The notes beneath the pieces were generated by a model. It ran no database searches. It saw nothing but the letters and a program-made list of their open reading frames with translations, and was not told the origin of the DNA. A DNA stretch of 64,000 nucleotides from Anaspis maculata (taxonomy: Eukaryota > Arthropoda > Insecta > Coleoptera > Scraptiidae): positions 123,569,050-123,633,049 of the forward strand of contig OX421961.1 of assembly GCA_949128115.1 (NCBI GenBank), written 5' to 3'. The translations under genes were made by a program, and so were the position numbers. Below are positions 44,353-56,313 of this stretch, piece by piece (position 1 is the first letter of the stretch; every line of letters starts with the position of its first letter).

Positions 44353-45698
44353 ATGAACTTGAAACTTTCACGACGCGACATAGGCTTTGTCGAGGCAATT
44401 TACAATTTTGCATCGTTTCTCGCCATCACGCCATCACAAGACTTCGAAAAAGACACAGTCCGTCATCCTATTCTCTTAAGAATCTATGGCTTGTCAGTGG
44501 CATGTCTACTTTTATTGGGTACGATATATTCGCTTTCAGTAAGGATGGGAGCTTTTCGCTCGATATACTCTGGAACAGGCATGTTTTTGGACATGTCCAA
44601 CGATATCTTTTTGGTCTCGCTAGCATCGACCATGATCATTGGTTCAGCGTTCTACAATCAAAAGAACTGGACGAGATTGATCAGAAACTTCCAGTTCCTA
44701 GACAAGGCGTTCGACAACATCGGCAACGAACAACAAAACTTATTGATTAACCCACTGAGTCAATTTTTCATCTGCAACGTGTGTTTCTTTATTATTATGA
44801 TGTACATATTATACATATGGACATGCGCAATTGGAACGGCAGTAGTCCAGTCATATTTGTCCACATCATTTTGGATTATTACGCCATGGTCATATACATT
44901 TTGATCTATAATCTAGCTCTCGCCTTCAAGACCAGATACGAAGACTTGAACAGTCTTCTCAAATTTGCAGGGAAGCAAGGCACGTTCAACGTTCGAAAAG
45001 TCGGACGCTTATCCATGTGCCTTCACGAAAGTGCACATTTATTCAATTCGATATTTGGCTGGCCCTTTGTTTTCATCATTTGCAGGAGTGCTCTCCAAAT
45101 TTTGAACTGTCTCAACTTCCTGATCACCCGCTGGAAGAATTCTTTGTTCCTGGAGATGAGGATACATACTCTCGTGTTCAATTTGTCTCTAGCCATTCTT
45201 ACATTAGTGAGTTTTTGTTTTCTTCATCCTGTTTCCACCTGTACAAGGTGATTCCGAAAGATCGAAACTATACCACGGTATCTAGAATCTTTCATGAAGC
45301 CAGGTCATGTCAACTCATAAACTCCGAACAAACTCTTTTATCGTAATACTGTTTTGATCAGACCTCTCGGGTTCACCCTGTATTGTTTTTCTCGTGTTAT
45401 GTTTGAATATTTGTTACAGCTATTAACGGCTAGTACGCTGTTGGCGTGTGACGCTGCGAAAGTTGAAAGTGAGAAAACGGGGCTCATATGTTATAAGTTG
45501 CAACAAAGCCTGGGCGATGATTCGAAACAAAGAAATGAATTGCTGATTCTGGCCAGGCAAGCTGAGAAATACGGGGCCAAATTCACTGCGGCCAGATTCT
45601 TTGAAGCGGAGAGATGCATGCTTGCGACAATTTTTGGAGCCACAGCCACGCACTTTATTGTTCTTTTGCAATTTAATTCAGGCAGTGAAAATGATTGA
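44353..45698 (+). pseudogene. Gustatory receptor-type gene, copy B (one-base frameshift)
   Basis: Mirror copy of the gene at 39611-40958 in the right palindrome arm. Exon 1 would be 44353-45206 and exon 2 45420-45698, with the same splice sites. Exon 1 is 854 bases instead of 855: near 44861-44867 the left copy reads TCAACTATC where this one reads TCCACATC. Frame is lost after QSYLSTS, and translation stops at 44904 (183 residues). After the shift the old frame stays open to the exon end. Substitutions include Glu84Asp, Val164Ala, Arg204Lys, Ser212Phe and Ile263Asn. Exon 2 is nearly identical (THFIVLLQF). A recent loss or an assembly error would both fit. Confidence 0.85.
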
Positions 45699-46679
45699 AA
45701 CATTTCGTCGAAATAATCTCATATTTACTTCAAAACTTTTGACTCGCTGCTGAGAAAGTCGTGCAAAAACAACCAATTTGTCACACACTAGCTTCTTATT
45801 TAATCAAAATGCTGAGTGAAAATGACACACTTTTTATCACGGCGTACTCATTCTGGGAGCTATGCTTATTGATACGTGCCTACCTCGACCACAGACATTT
45901 ATAAATACCCGGCAAGAAGCAACACAACCAAACGATCAAATTAAGTCTGCAGTTCAAGTTTTTCATAGTTTCCCAGTCGGGCGCTACGATTTTTCCAATC
46001 TTCTCCTGGCTGTTACCACACGAGATGGCCGCTCACTCGGGGTTTTACCAGGACGACCCGCATTTGATGCATGACTCAACTCAGACGTTCTCATCTGCTG
46101 AGGGTTCGACTTTTTTTTGAAAAATCCAGCTGATCTCGAAAGTAGATTGTATTGGGCATCGTGTACGCCCATGTTCAAAAAGGACACGGCTTCCGTTTCT
46201 CGGCAGTGATTTTTTTCAACATGAATCCAATTCCTTGATTTAAAAAAAATGCAGAGTGAACTTCGACCTGCAGTCTCTCTAGACTTTGGACCTCTGGTCA
46301 TCTAAATAGCATGGGAGACTCCAAAAGCCGAGTAAGAAAAATCAGCCGAAATGGCGGAAGTGCCGCTGGTCCGGAGCACGGGGAATGCACGCGCAAGGTG
46401 TAGGGTTTTTTGGGAGTCGCCTCGAAACCGTATGCCGCCGTGTCATTGTGGAATTTTCTGGAGGACCGGTGAAAAATATCCAGAACAATAGTCGGAGCTA
46501 TATAAAGCACCGATCCTCGGCCTGCGGACTAGTATTCAATGCAGAGTAATAAGAGTGAGTAGTATCGGCGATAACCCAAGCACTAGTAATTGTTAACGTG
46601 TATGTCACACTATTACGCAGTAATAAACAGTGTGTTTCAAAACGATCGTCTCGAATATAAACTTACAAACAAGAGAAAT

Positions 46680-47420
46680 ATATCTCTTGCTTTGGGGGCG
46701 GCGTGTGGGAGCGGCAGAGTTTGGCAAAGAAATTCTTGCACAGTTTGAGTTGACAGTTTCTGAATGTTTGAGGTAACATCAACATCTGAATCAGTTTAAA
46801 TTGTTGAAAGTTGCACTTTTTTTGGGAGGGGGGGGGGCGGAAGCTGGAGGCGGCGCCATATCACAAGTAGCCTATCCTTTCCAATTTTTAGTCAGCTATC
46901 TATATAGCGAAAGACTTAGATCGTTATGTCTTCGGGTTCATGTTTTTCATTTATCTCTTACTTTGGGGGCGGCGTGTGGGAGCGGCAGCGTTCGGCTAAG
47001 CAAATGTTGCACAATTTGAGTTGGCAGTCTCTAAATGTTTGAGAGAACATCTCAATCAGTAAAGCTGTGAAAGTTGCACTATTTGTCGTTTGGGGGCGGA
47101 ATCTGGGGGCGGCGACTAACCAAAAGTAGCCTATCCATTCCCATTTCTAGTCAGCTGTTCATATACCGAAAGAATTAGATCGCTATGTCTTCGGGTTTAT
47201 GATTTTCATTTTGAAGTGATTGGGGGCGGTTTTTAGCAATTTTTCATATCGGCGGCGCATATTGAAGGCGGAATGTTTCTGGGCTTTTGTTTATAAGTGG
47301 CAACTATGTATTATTCATAAAATGAGAACACCAGAGCAGTAGGTCTGGGAGAAATTGCAATATCATGTTATTTCAAGTTTATCGGGGGCGGTTTTCTCTA
47401 TGTTGGCGGCGCAATATAGA
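46680..47420. repeat. Tandem repeat rich in GGGGGCGG boxes
   Basis: Two clear units of about 270 bases start near 46688 and 46962, each opening with TTTGGGGGCGGCGTGTGGGA and ending with TCTTCGGGTT; further partial units follow. At least six GGGGGCGG words occur, matching the GC-box recognised by Sp1/KLF-type zinc-finger proteins. This is striking in AT-rich DNA. It begins where the palindrome ends. No gene is apparent downstream. Confidence 0.7.
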
Positions 47421-47518
47421 CATTAAATATAGCCTAGCCCTCCTTTGGGAGTGGCAGCTATGTAACAGCGAAAAAATTAGAAAGCTAGGGCGTCTAGTTT
47501 GGGAGGAGTTCGAGGAAC

Positions 47519-47550
47519 GGACGGACGGACGGACGGACGGACGGACGGAC
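47519..47550. repeat. (GGAC)8 microsatellite
   Basis: Eight uninterrupted GGAC units follow the phrase GGGAGGAGTTCGAGGAAC. It closes the GC-box-rich region and appears to be part of the same repeat family. Confidence 0.95.
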
Positions 47551-47620
47551 AAAGCGGTTGAAATAGCGATTTTCATCACATTGGAAAATGCGCTAAAAAA
47601 TTAACATATTGAATTCGTGT

Positions 47621-49966
47621 TCTTTTAGCTTGAAAAAGTCCAGCAGCTTCGCTTATGAATCTGGCATGCGATTGAACAGCTCCTCCGCCAATTATCCGGG
47701 TTTGTGGCTTATGGGCTATTCGAATACAAGAAGATAACTTGTTGGCTTTTTGACAATAATGTGAGTAAGCGTTTTCAGACCGTCGCGTCGTCAGTAATGT
47801 GTGCCGCTTTAATTTCGAACAAAACTTGTCTCGTAACCAATCATCCATAAAGTAGCAAAAAGAGGCTGTGAAGGGGTTCACTGGCCACTCGGAGGTCAAA
47901 AGATGGATCCAATCTTACCAAAGGTACAAACGAGTCCCTTTTATGATTAAAATGTTTTTGAATAAGCCAAATGACGAAAATGGCAATATTGGCAGTGATA
48001 AAGACAACACCCAATAAGACAAAGAGGTTGCAGAAGACTTGGGAGGGTTCTTAGTAATCTATAAAAGCTGGAAAACTTTCTATATTATCAAGAACTAACA
48101 AAATATCTATCTTTCATAAGGACAGGGACGTTGCCGTGATGGGAAAAATCCATATGTAAATAGCAGGTCATAACCATGACCATCTCTGATTATCACAAAG
48201 CTGTTTTCTCATGATTTAGAACTATATAAACTGTATCCCGACAATAAGTGAGGAGAGTGGCAAAAATTGGATGTAAAAAGATTCCATGGGGTGTAAACAG
48301 TTGATTCAAACCTGTTGGGGTGTTACAACTTCTCGTGGCTATAATAACAATTTCTTAAATTTGAATCAAAATTTTGGAGAGACGATTTTGGTACATTGCT
48401 ACAATTTAAGTCAGGTCTCCCTGTAATGTTGAGGTTCACAAACCTCAAGTTCAAGGAATTGTAGAATACCCGAGAGAATACTCTTCGAGCTTAACTCATG
48501 AAAAATTTGAAGAAAATCTGCTCAGTGATGGCTTTCCTGTAAAAAAATGCCAAAAAGGTGTCCCCTTAAGGCTAAAGGGGACTGAAATTGAGTACCAAGT
48601 GTGCGACAGAGAGAAAATACATCAAAAGTAATAAAATGTTTTTGGGAAAACTATCAGTCCGATTTTAGATCTGAAAACAGGGTTATACTCAGATTTAAAT
48701 TCTATTTGATGCACTAGTCAAAAAAAATTCCGAAAAATTTTTTCAATTTTTTTTTTCAATTTCACGAATAAATGTTGATTTTTTTGAAAATCGCAGGTAG
48801 TCATTTTGAAGTACTGAAAATATCAAACATTAATTCGTTTTTAGAATTTCTGTAGCACAAATGGTGCTCTCCGAAACACATTTAGAAAATCTCTCTTTGT
48901 TACTTGCCGCCCGCTGCAGCTGTTCTCCGCGATGAGTCATTCACGATATAGGTAGTGATCACTTTCTGCACACATGGTGCTATGATGTTTTCTGAGAAAT
49001 AGGCGATGTAAATAGCAGTAGTCAAGATTTGTGACATCGTGGTATTACGTAGATATATTTCGTTGCTACGATTTTTGAAATTGAATTCTTCGTGAATGAC
49101 CTCAGCTCATTTGATTTTTGTTGAAATCGTTTCATTAGAATGCACTTGTTTCGTATATAAAATTTGTATTACGTATCGTAGTACCTACGATACGCGTTTG
49201 AGTGTCGAAAAGTGGCCAGTAAGAACCGTTGATGGGAAAAAAGCCATGGCATTTCAACTTTCCCGAATGGGCGTGCTCCTACAAGCTCGCAGATCGATGA
49301 TCTCAGGCAGTAAAATTTTGATATAGAAATCAGTTAATTTTGTTTTTATTTTGTCAGTCCAATAATTATGTCCGAGATTATGTCCTTGTACTTGAAAATA
49401 GTGAGTGTGTGTCCCGAGGTGTGTCCGTTTTAGCTGAGAATTTCTCTCCAAACAAAATTGTTGATTGGTCTGTATAGCTTCCTGTTAGTCTTTTGTTTTG
49501 CCGACTAGCCAATTGCCGACACGAATGTTTACATAACAGAGCGTTTATGGAATGTTATTTTTTACAGAATAGCACTATTTAATCCTTTTTTCTATCTTGA
49601 ACGGTAAGGCCGCTATGGAATAATTACGCTAGGATCGACCACTATGTATCTTCCCATAGCTCCCAGTTACTGGGTTCAATGCCTGTTCTAAATTTTCATT
49701 AAAATCAAAGATTGAAATTGGCTGCTCACAATGGGCGACAGACTGCTGAGATAAGGTGCTTGTACTTGCACCAGGGTGCACCGTTGGTGTATGGGTGAAT
49801 TTTTTTTTATTTTTGAATGTTTCAAGAATTTGATTTCAACAGAAATTAGTTTGTCATTTTGTTAGCTGCAGTTTTCCATAACATTTGAAAAGTATACATC
49901 TCTGAAAGTGTTACTTTTTGATTTACAGGCCAACTTGACGGATAGCGTTTTTCATCTCTCGTTATA
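47621..49966. other. Low-copy DNA, nothing recognised
   Basis: A minus-strand frame of 107 codons at 47899-47576 has no domain I know. At about 49536-49562, CATAACAGAGCGTTTATGGA repeats, in reverse complement, the island inside the GTCGAA satellite at 7106-7200 and 8276-8370. I see no splice-supported exon. Confidence 0.45.
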
Positions 49967-50762
49967 CAGCGTGTCCCGGAATTAGTGTTACAAAACTCAC
50001 AGGGAGATATAAAATTGAAAAATAAGGGGAGTTTTTGTCTATAAACATATAGTCTAGGCTAATTTTTCATAAAAAGCGCTTCCTAACGTTTCAAAAGGCA
50101 TTTCATATATCAATTGGGGAACAAGACATTTTGGAGTATACAAATCGCGCTGAATATGAAAACCTCTGTTGGCACCTCGAAATTTCAACTCTAAGGCCCC
50201 CAGGGCCCCAATTTTGATATTTCTTTGGTTTTCAAGGGTTCATGATGTTTTGCATTCAACCTGCTGTAACTCACAAACCACGGGAGTTGAAGCGCAGATT
50301 TTTCCAGCTCTGTAATTTCGAATCATTTTCGAACCTTCATGCCAAATTTCTTTTCCTCAAGTTTGACAATTACCTCTCCAAACAGCAAAAATCACCAAGA
50401 AGTCCAAAATGCAAGAGATACCGACACAAAAACTTCGACCTGTGGGAACCTCTATCAATTATTCAAAATAAGTCCATACATGTATGAGACAATATGTAGA
50501 GAATGCCCCAAGGAAGTTTTTGCGAAGTGGACGTCGCAAAATATCTTTCGGTTGTCAAGTTATGATTTTTTTAAAACCGACATCGAAAATGACGCGCGGT
50601 ATCGGGTGCCCGTATAGTGATCGGCCGGCCGCGTCGACAGCGGCAAGCGGCAAGGGCTGGTCCTTGCTATACATGAGAGATTGTATTCCTTTAGAATAAA
50701 TTCTGTAATGCATATTCATTCCTCTTCGATTAATTTGACCAATAGTCGTTTCGTTGCTGTTT
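49967..50762. repeat. Left arm of a large inverted-repeat pair
   Basis: It starts ACAGCGTGTCCCGGAATTAG and runs to about 50762, matching in reverse complement 60040-62255 once the two insertions in that arm are removed. The ends belong to the ACAGGGTGTCCC type seen elsewhere in the window. Frames in the arm are mirrored and carry no domain. The minus-strand LINE ends directly at its inner edge. Confidence 0.8.
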
Positions 50763-50764
50763 TC

Positions 50765-52397
50765 AGTGGTAAAAGTAAAAAGTAAAGTAAAGTATTTATT
50801 TATGCCTTATGAAAATATACAGATTTGAGAATCTACACATAAAATCGGCAAAGTCAGACAGTCACTTAACACAGTTTATATACATCTGGCAGACGGTACA
50901 CATACAGCCACACACTGTGACAATAAGAAGATACATATATACAAAAATATATTGCAGAAAGAACTCGTCGAGTGTATAAAAGCATTTGGCAATTAAAAAT
51001 TGCTTTATTTTTCTCACAAAAACACGATGTGTATCAGCGTCAGTGAAACATCCGTGAACCTTCAACGCGTGATTGTACACCCTGAGACTCATATATTGAA
51101 GACTGTGCTGTCCAATGACAAGTCTTGAGAATGGGACATCAAGCAGATTGCCATTTCTCGTGTCATGACCGTGAATATTCCGTCTCAAGGTGCATTTATC
51201 GATGTTCGCCCTAACATACATCAACAAAGAATACAAATACAGGGACGTCACCGTCATCACATTCAATTTAAGGAACAATGGTCTGCAGGATGATCTGTTT
51301 GAAGAACCCGTCATGCATCGAACAACTCTTTTCTGCGCCACGAGAACACGCTTCATATTTGCGGCACAACCCCAGTGCAGAATTCCGTAAGTGAGTCTGG
51401 ACTGAAACATAGAAAAATATATGACCCTCAGCACACCCGAGGAGACTGTGCCCCTGATCGAGCGAATCAGGAACGTGCAACTACTGAGCTTCGAAACAAG
51501 ATCCCCGATATGTGCATTCCATGTAAGTTTTTGATCAATATATAGTCCCAGAAATTTTGTAGAACTCACATTTTTAACTGATTTGCCCTCATTTCTCAGC
51601 AGAAGGCTGGAGTCAATTGTTGAGTTTTTAGTCGTTATTTTCATCACCACCGACTTTCCAATGTTCAGTCTGATCCCGTTATGCTCGCACCATCCTGCAA
51701 CATAATCTATACATGACTGAGCAATCTTAGGTAGGTTCACTCTATCATCCGTTCCCACAACAACACTAGTATCATCAGCATATATGGTGAATTTTGCTCC
51801 TGGAATCTTGTTCGTTGGCAGGTCATTGATATAGCAGTTGAACAGAGTTGCCGAAATGCCCGAGCCCTGCGGGCTACCCCTGCTGATCACCCTACCCACC
51901 GATCTAATGCCATCAATAACAACGTGCTGTGTCCTATCTGATAAATATGATTCGATCCATTTATTGCTTGTGCCTCGAACTCCCATCCTATTGAGCTTAT
52001 CCAAAAGCAGGCCGTGGTCAATAGATCCAAAAGCGTTCGACATGTCGAAGAATAGGCCCACAACAGCATCCCTGCCATTGACATGATCATGGACACAGGC
52101 CAGCGCACTCTCCAACGCCAGATGAGTCGAACGTTTAGATCTAAAACCGTATTGGTTATTTGAGAGAATGTTGTTTTCTTCGAGAAATGTATTCAATCTA
52201 TTGTTAAAGCAGTGTTCGAATATTTTACCCACCTGGCACTGGAGAGCTACGGGCCTGTAGTTGTCAGCATGAAGGGTATTTCCCTTCTTCTTATACACCG
52301 GGATGACCTTAGATACTTTAAGAGAAGCTGGGTACGTACCCTCAGTGAAACTTCGGTTATGGTGAATATACTTATCGATAAAAATTAGAGATTTTCA
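50765..52397 (-). mobile_element. 5'-truncated LINE with open reverse transcriptase
   Basis: The minus-strand frame from the last in-frame stop near 52396 to 50862 is open for more than 500 codons; the first ATG is at 52298 (478 residues). It holds the core of a non-LTR reverse transcriptase of the Jockey/CR1 type. NYRPVALQC lies at 13-21, FFDMSNAFGSIDH at 83-95 with the first catalytic Asp at 85, and GSPQGSGISATLF at 141-153. YADD follows at 173-176, then FLGLYIDQKLTWNAHI and a thumb region. The endonuclease and 5' end are absent, so truncation during target-primed integration is likely. The 3' end runs into a TTTACTTTAC-type tail (50770-50800 on this strand), as expected of a LINE tail. All palm catalytic residues are intact, so the insertion is young, but it cannot move on its own. 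Confidence 0.88.
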
Positions 52398-52639
52398 ATG
52401 TTTAAAATGTTATAATATGTGAGTAGGTATATACTTGTATCTAGATCCAAAAATAACTCGATCACACCAATTATTCACACAAAGGGAGCTCTACTAATTT
52501 TGAAAAAAGATCTTCAGCACTTAGCTGGTACACTTTCTTCGAAACAGAATAGATATAAAAGGTACAATACAATACATTTATCTAGCCATGACAGCAGTAA
52601 TTCTTTTTGCTTCACTTTGCACTGAATGCAAAACCGGGA

Positions 52640-52795
52640 TACGGACATTTCACCGACACCCAACTCACCGAATCGCCAATTCGCCAACAGGACAAAAATC
52701 ACCGACTGGCTGATTCACCGACAGATTCTTTCAGCGACTTACCAATTCACCGACAGGTCATTTCACCGACCCGCGGACTCACCGACAAGATATTT
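52640..52795. repeat. CACCGAC short tandem repeat
   Basis: ATTTCACCGACA/ACTCACCGACAAG-like units recur about every 15-25 bases. The region leads directly into the 50-bp array to its right. Translation gives no meaningful protein. Confidence 0.75.
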
Positions 52796-52975
52796 CACCA
52801 AGAGTTCTTTTTCGACCCAAGTATTATCCTTCTTTTCAGACTCATCAGACAAAGACCTGATTTTTGACGCAAGCATGCTCCTTCTTTTCAGACCCGCCAG
52901 ATAAGAAGCTCATTTTTCACTCAAGTATTTCTCTTTTTGGACCCATATCAGATGAGAAACTGATTTTTGACTCAA
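52796..52975. repeat. Roughly 50-bp tandem array, left part
   Basis: Units are variants of CCTTCTTTTCAGACCCACCA, GATAAGGAGTC and TTTTTGACTCAAGTAT. About three units are seen before a terminal-inverted-repeat element starts at 52976. The same units resume at 58276. Confidence 0.8.
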
Positions 52976-54504
52976 CCCAGACAGCACATAAACATTTTCA
53001 AAATGTATGAGAAATATTAAAAGCCAAATATTATAATATTTATAAAATATTGGAATTCATTCAGTGAATATTATATAAATATTTATTGAATGTTTTGATG
53101 TCCCGCTTTTCAATATTTGTACAATATTTGCCAAAAATATTTTAAAAACATTTAGAACCGGGTATTTTTAGAAATTTGAAAAAAAGTTGGTTTTTCTTCT
53201 TATCGGCCTTTTTTGGCCATATGAGCTCACCTTTATTTCATATAAAATTGATTTATATGCCGATCACGTTTTAAATTCAGCAGAAAATAAAACGCGGTTG
53301 GCCATGTTGCCTAGAGTGTAACGGACGCTCATAGACCAAGTTGCGCGAAAACGGGCTGAGCTCGAAGAGGTTAGAAAATTTTGACAAGAAATGCCAGTTC
53401 TGGCGTCTCCTTGCATCATATCCGCTGCCCTGTTGCCTTGGCCGTTGTTTGTCATGATGTCAGGTGAGTGTCATAGTTGTTTACATTCCTGGGAAAATTT
53501 CATCAAGTGTTCTGCCCTCGGTTCTGCTATTGCTATTCTCATGGTTCTGCCTGTATATTTATAAGGTAAGTACGAGTAACACTCTTGTCTGAGTACTTAA
53601 GTTCATGTAAATTTTTTCTTTCATTCAAAGTTGACTTCAGATGCAAATGATCATGGGGTGAATCCTCGGGTGAATTACTGGGACATCAGAACGTTCAACG
53701 GATTGTGATGGATTGCCACGGGATTACCACGGGATTTCCACCAGATACGATTTCTTCAAATTAAATGGATAGCCACGGGATTCCAGGGAATTTCCACAAA
53801 TTACCAACGGCTTGGGGCCACGCATGAATCACCACCAGAGAAAGGCGCTCTTGCTTTACGGCGCTTATTATCACCTGAGGTCTCCACGCTATTAGGTTAT
53901 TCATTAACGTTACATAGACCAATGGCAGATAGGGGATTTCAATTTTGTTTAGATTTACCAGCAATATTACTCTGTTAAAACTTGTCAAGAATTACTGAGT
54001 AAATCAAAGTCTAGGGCCGCAGATTCGGAAAAATGTGTCCCTGTGTTATTTGGTCAAATTTACATTTTTGGGAATACTGTTATCGGGTTCGAGCCATATT
54101 GAGGCAAATTTGATGGTTGACCTGCGATGTGACTCGATTGAAAAAAGTTGGCTTCTGTAATTTTAGGTTTTTAGGCCAGCCCTTCTGTCAACAGAGACAA
54201 GCCATGGAATGAATTTGAACCAATTCAGTCGAACAGTGAGTAGATTATGACCAGCCAAAAATGAAAACTTGATCCAAAGTTTTATCTTGTATTTTTTTGT
54301 CAAAACTGAAAACGAACTTTTTGGACAAATAACACAGATGTGCAAAATAAAAACCCGCCGATTCTGTGATTTTTCACTATGATATTTCTGCACATAATAA
54401 ATATGTATTACGATTTTCCAACAGAATTTTGTCATCTTTCAGAAATGAGGATTGAATCCGAACTCTCTGGAGATAGAGACTAGAGCCATTCATCTGAACG
54501 ACAG

Positions 54505-55805
54505 AAGCAGTTCGTCACCTCAATGTCAGCTTTGATGGCCGGACTTCATCTACAGCACAGTCCCACTCCAAGTACCTCGGTGGGACCTTCGACCAAACAT
54601 TATCCTTCAAGATCAACTTGGAGAGACTCACTGCCAAGACGAAGACACGAATGAACCTGGTTCAGAGACTTGCGAGAACTACATGGAGTGTCGACGCCAC
54701 TACTCTTCGGATATCCACCATTGTCTTGGTCTAGTCGACAGCGGAATACTACGCTCCTGTTTGGATGAATAGCACACACACACAACATCATTGACGTCAT
54801 TTGTAACCAAGCATTGAGAATCATTGCTGGAGTTGTCAAATCTACCCAGACTTTCTGGCTGCCAATTTTGAACATCGCAGCCAAAAATCCATGCTGCAGA
54901 TTTCGAGATGGAAAGCCACTGGAAGGAAACATGGGATACTGAAGCCGCCGTCAAGAACAGAGCGATTGTAGAGGATCCGAAGAGCTTCTCCTGTTTCCGC
55001 CAACTGACAGTTGACTTTGTCCAGCTGGTTTAATTTTCAATAATTAAACCTCCGAAGGACCGATTAAAACGATCGAAAATAAATACGAAAAAATACGACA
55101 AAAAAAGAACAAAGTGACCTCCACAATTAGTGCAAACGAGGACTTACCGATGAGATGTTGTTTCAGCCGTAAGGTCACTTTTAAAGTTCTTTGATTACAT
55201 GATTACGATTAGGTACCGATGGATGCACCTTACACGTTTCTATTAAGACACGAGTTGTTTTGTGTTTCACGACTGGGTGGCAAGTGGTAAGTCTTCTCTC
55301 GTTCCTTTTCAGACGAGAGCCAAGGGTAGTTAAATTCCACATGTGTTTTGTGAGTGACCATCGTACGAAGGGATAGGTCCAAACGAAATACACACATTGT
55401 GAAGGCAAAGTTACAAATTAAACTATTTATATCTACTAGAATCTAACGCGAATATATATATGCAATTACCATACGAAAACTATATACAAAAAATATAAAT
55501 CAAACAATAAACTTTAAACTAGGTACGATCGGTACCGAACATCTCCCTTCCAAGGAAAGTATGGATTCAATAGGATACGAACAGGGCAGGGAAAATGCAG
55601 ATTTCAGTTCTATCAGTGAGGATATGTAGAAGATCCGAGTTCTGAGTGTGGAACTGAGAACCAGACCATGAACCACATCGTCGCGGAGTAGGTGTCCGCG
55701 GACAATGGCTATCAAAAACTGCATCTGAGCTAGACCTGTAGTTCCTCAACATCTCCATCGTCAACTTCGCACTCGCCCACTTGCTGCATCTACTCTACCC
55801 TCTGT
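54505..55805 (+). pseudogene. Second LINE remnant, split by a solo LTR
   Basis: The plus strand reads SKYLGGTFDQTLSFKINLER (about 54560-54620), TKTRMNLVQRLARTTW (about 54640), STAEYYAPVWMNS (about 54737-54775) and QALRIIAGVVKSTQTFWLPI (about 54811-54870). This is the thumb and connecting region that follows the palm in a LINE reverse transcriptase. After a 550-base insertion the 3' part continues (LPRKVWI, then a GTENQTMNHIV block like the Cys/His-containing tail of such proteins at about 55655). Stops and frameshifts are frequent. It is a different family from the LINE at 50765-52397. Confidence 0.75.
54992..55541. mobile_element. Solo LTR, 550 bp, with TCTCC duplication
   Basis: It starts TGTTTCCGCC and ends GGTACCGAACA. 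TCTCC stands directly before (54987-54991) and after (55542-55546), a five-base target-site duplication. An inner phrase (ATTAAACCTCCGAAGGACCG) matches the solo LTR at 60365-60907. The LINE frame resumes beyond it, which confirms the boundaries. Five-base duplications fit Gypsy or BEL/Pao elements. Confidence 0.82.
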
Positions 55806-56313
55806 TCTGTTAATTCATCTCACAGGTTTTCAAGAATTGTTGTTTATATTTAGTTATAGTATCAATGTATCTTAAGTACCTACATCGAGACCTACATATA
55901 GTGATACTAGGTACTATTGCACTATATAAGTTGATTTACGTTGTCACTAATATTGTATCCTTAGTACAGGCATAGCAATTAATTCAGAAAAATTGTGAAA
56001 TTTTCGATTACATATTACCTTCGAGAGCTTGTAAAATCTATCACCTAGTGTTAAATTTAAAAGGCACAGAATCATTTCAGATATCAGCTATTGACCTTTA
56101 TTTTTGACCAAAAATTAGAACAGTTTCCTCAACGTAATTTATTATTTTATTTGAAAAAACCTTGGAAAAAACATTCCACCAGTCGCCCATTTAAACTGGC
56201 GAAAATCTACCAAAATCAAGACGCCTTGAACGTTTATACAATCTTGCAACAGCGCTGTACTCGATTGACAATAAAAATTCAAGGTCATCTAGGGAAAAGT
56301 GATCCAACATTAC

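Larger units (their letters stand above)
38584..46662. repeat. 8-kb imperfect palindrome
   Basis: The left arm (38584 to about 43083) and the right arm (about 43165 to 46662) are reverse complements over their whole length, with a spacer of about 80 bases. The left arm is about 4.5 kb and the right about 3.5 kb. The difference is explained by three blocks present only on the left: about 41146-41555, 41992-42290 and 42579-42805. Each arm carries one gustatory-receptor-type gene, an identical long hairpin and LTR-like pieces. The receptor copies differ at only about a dozen residues plus one frameshift, so the duplication is fairly recent. Confidence 0.92.

Noticed and set aside
47576..47899. 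107-codon minus-strand frame
   Set aside because: No recognised domain and no splice or codon evidence; left as unexplained noncoding.
50339..50617. 92-codon frame in the large inverted-repeat arm
   Set aside because: The matching arm at 60.1-61.2 kb does not keep the frame, so it is not under coding constraint.
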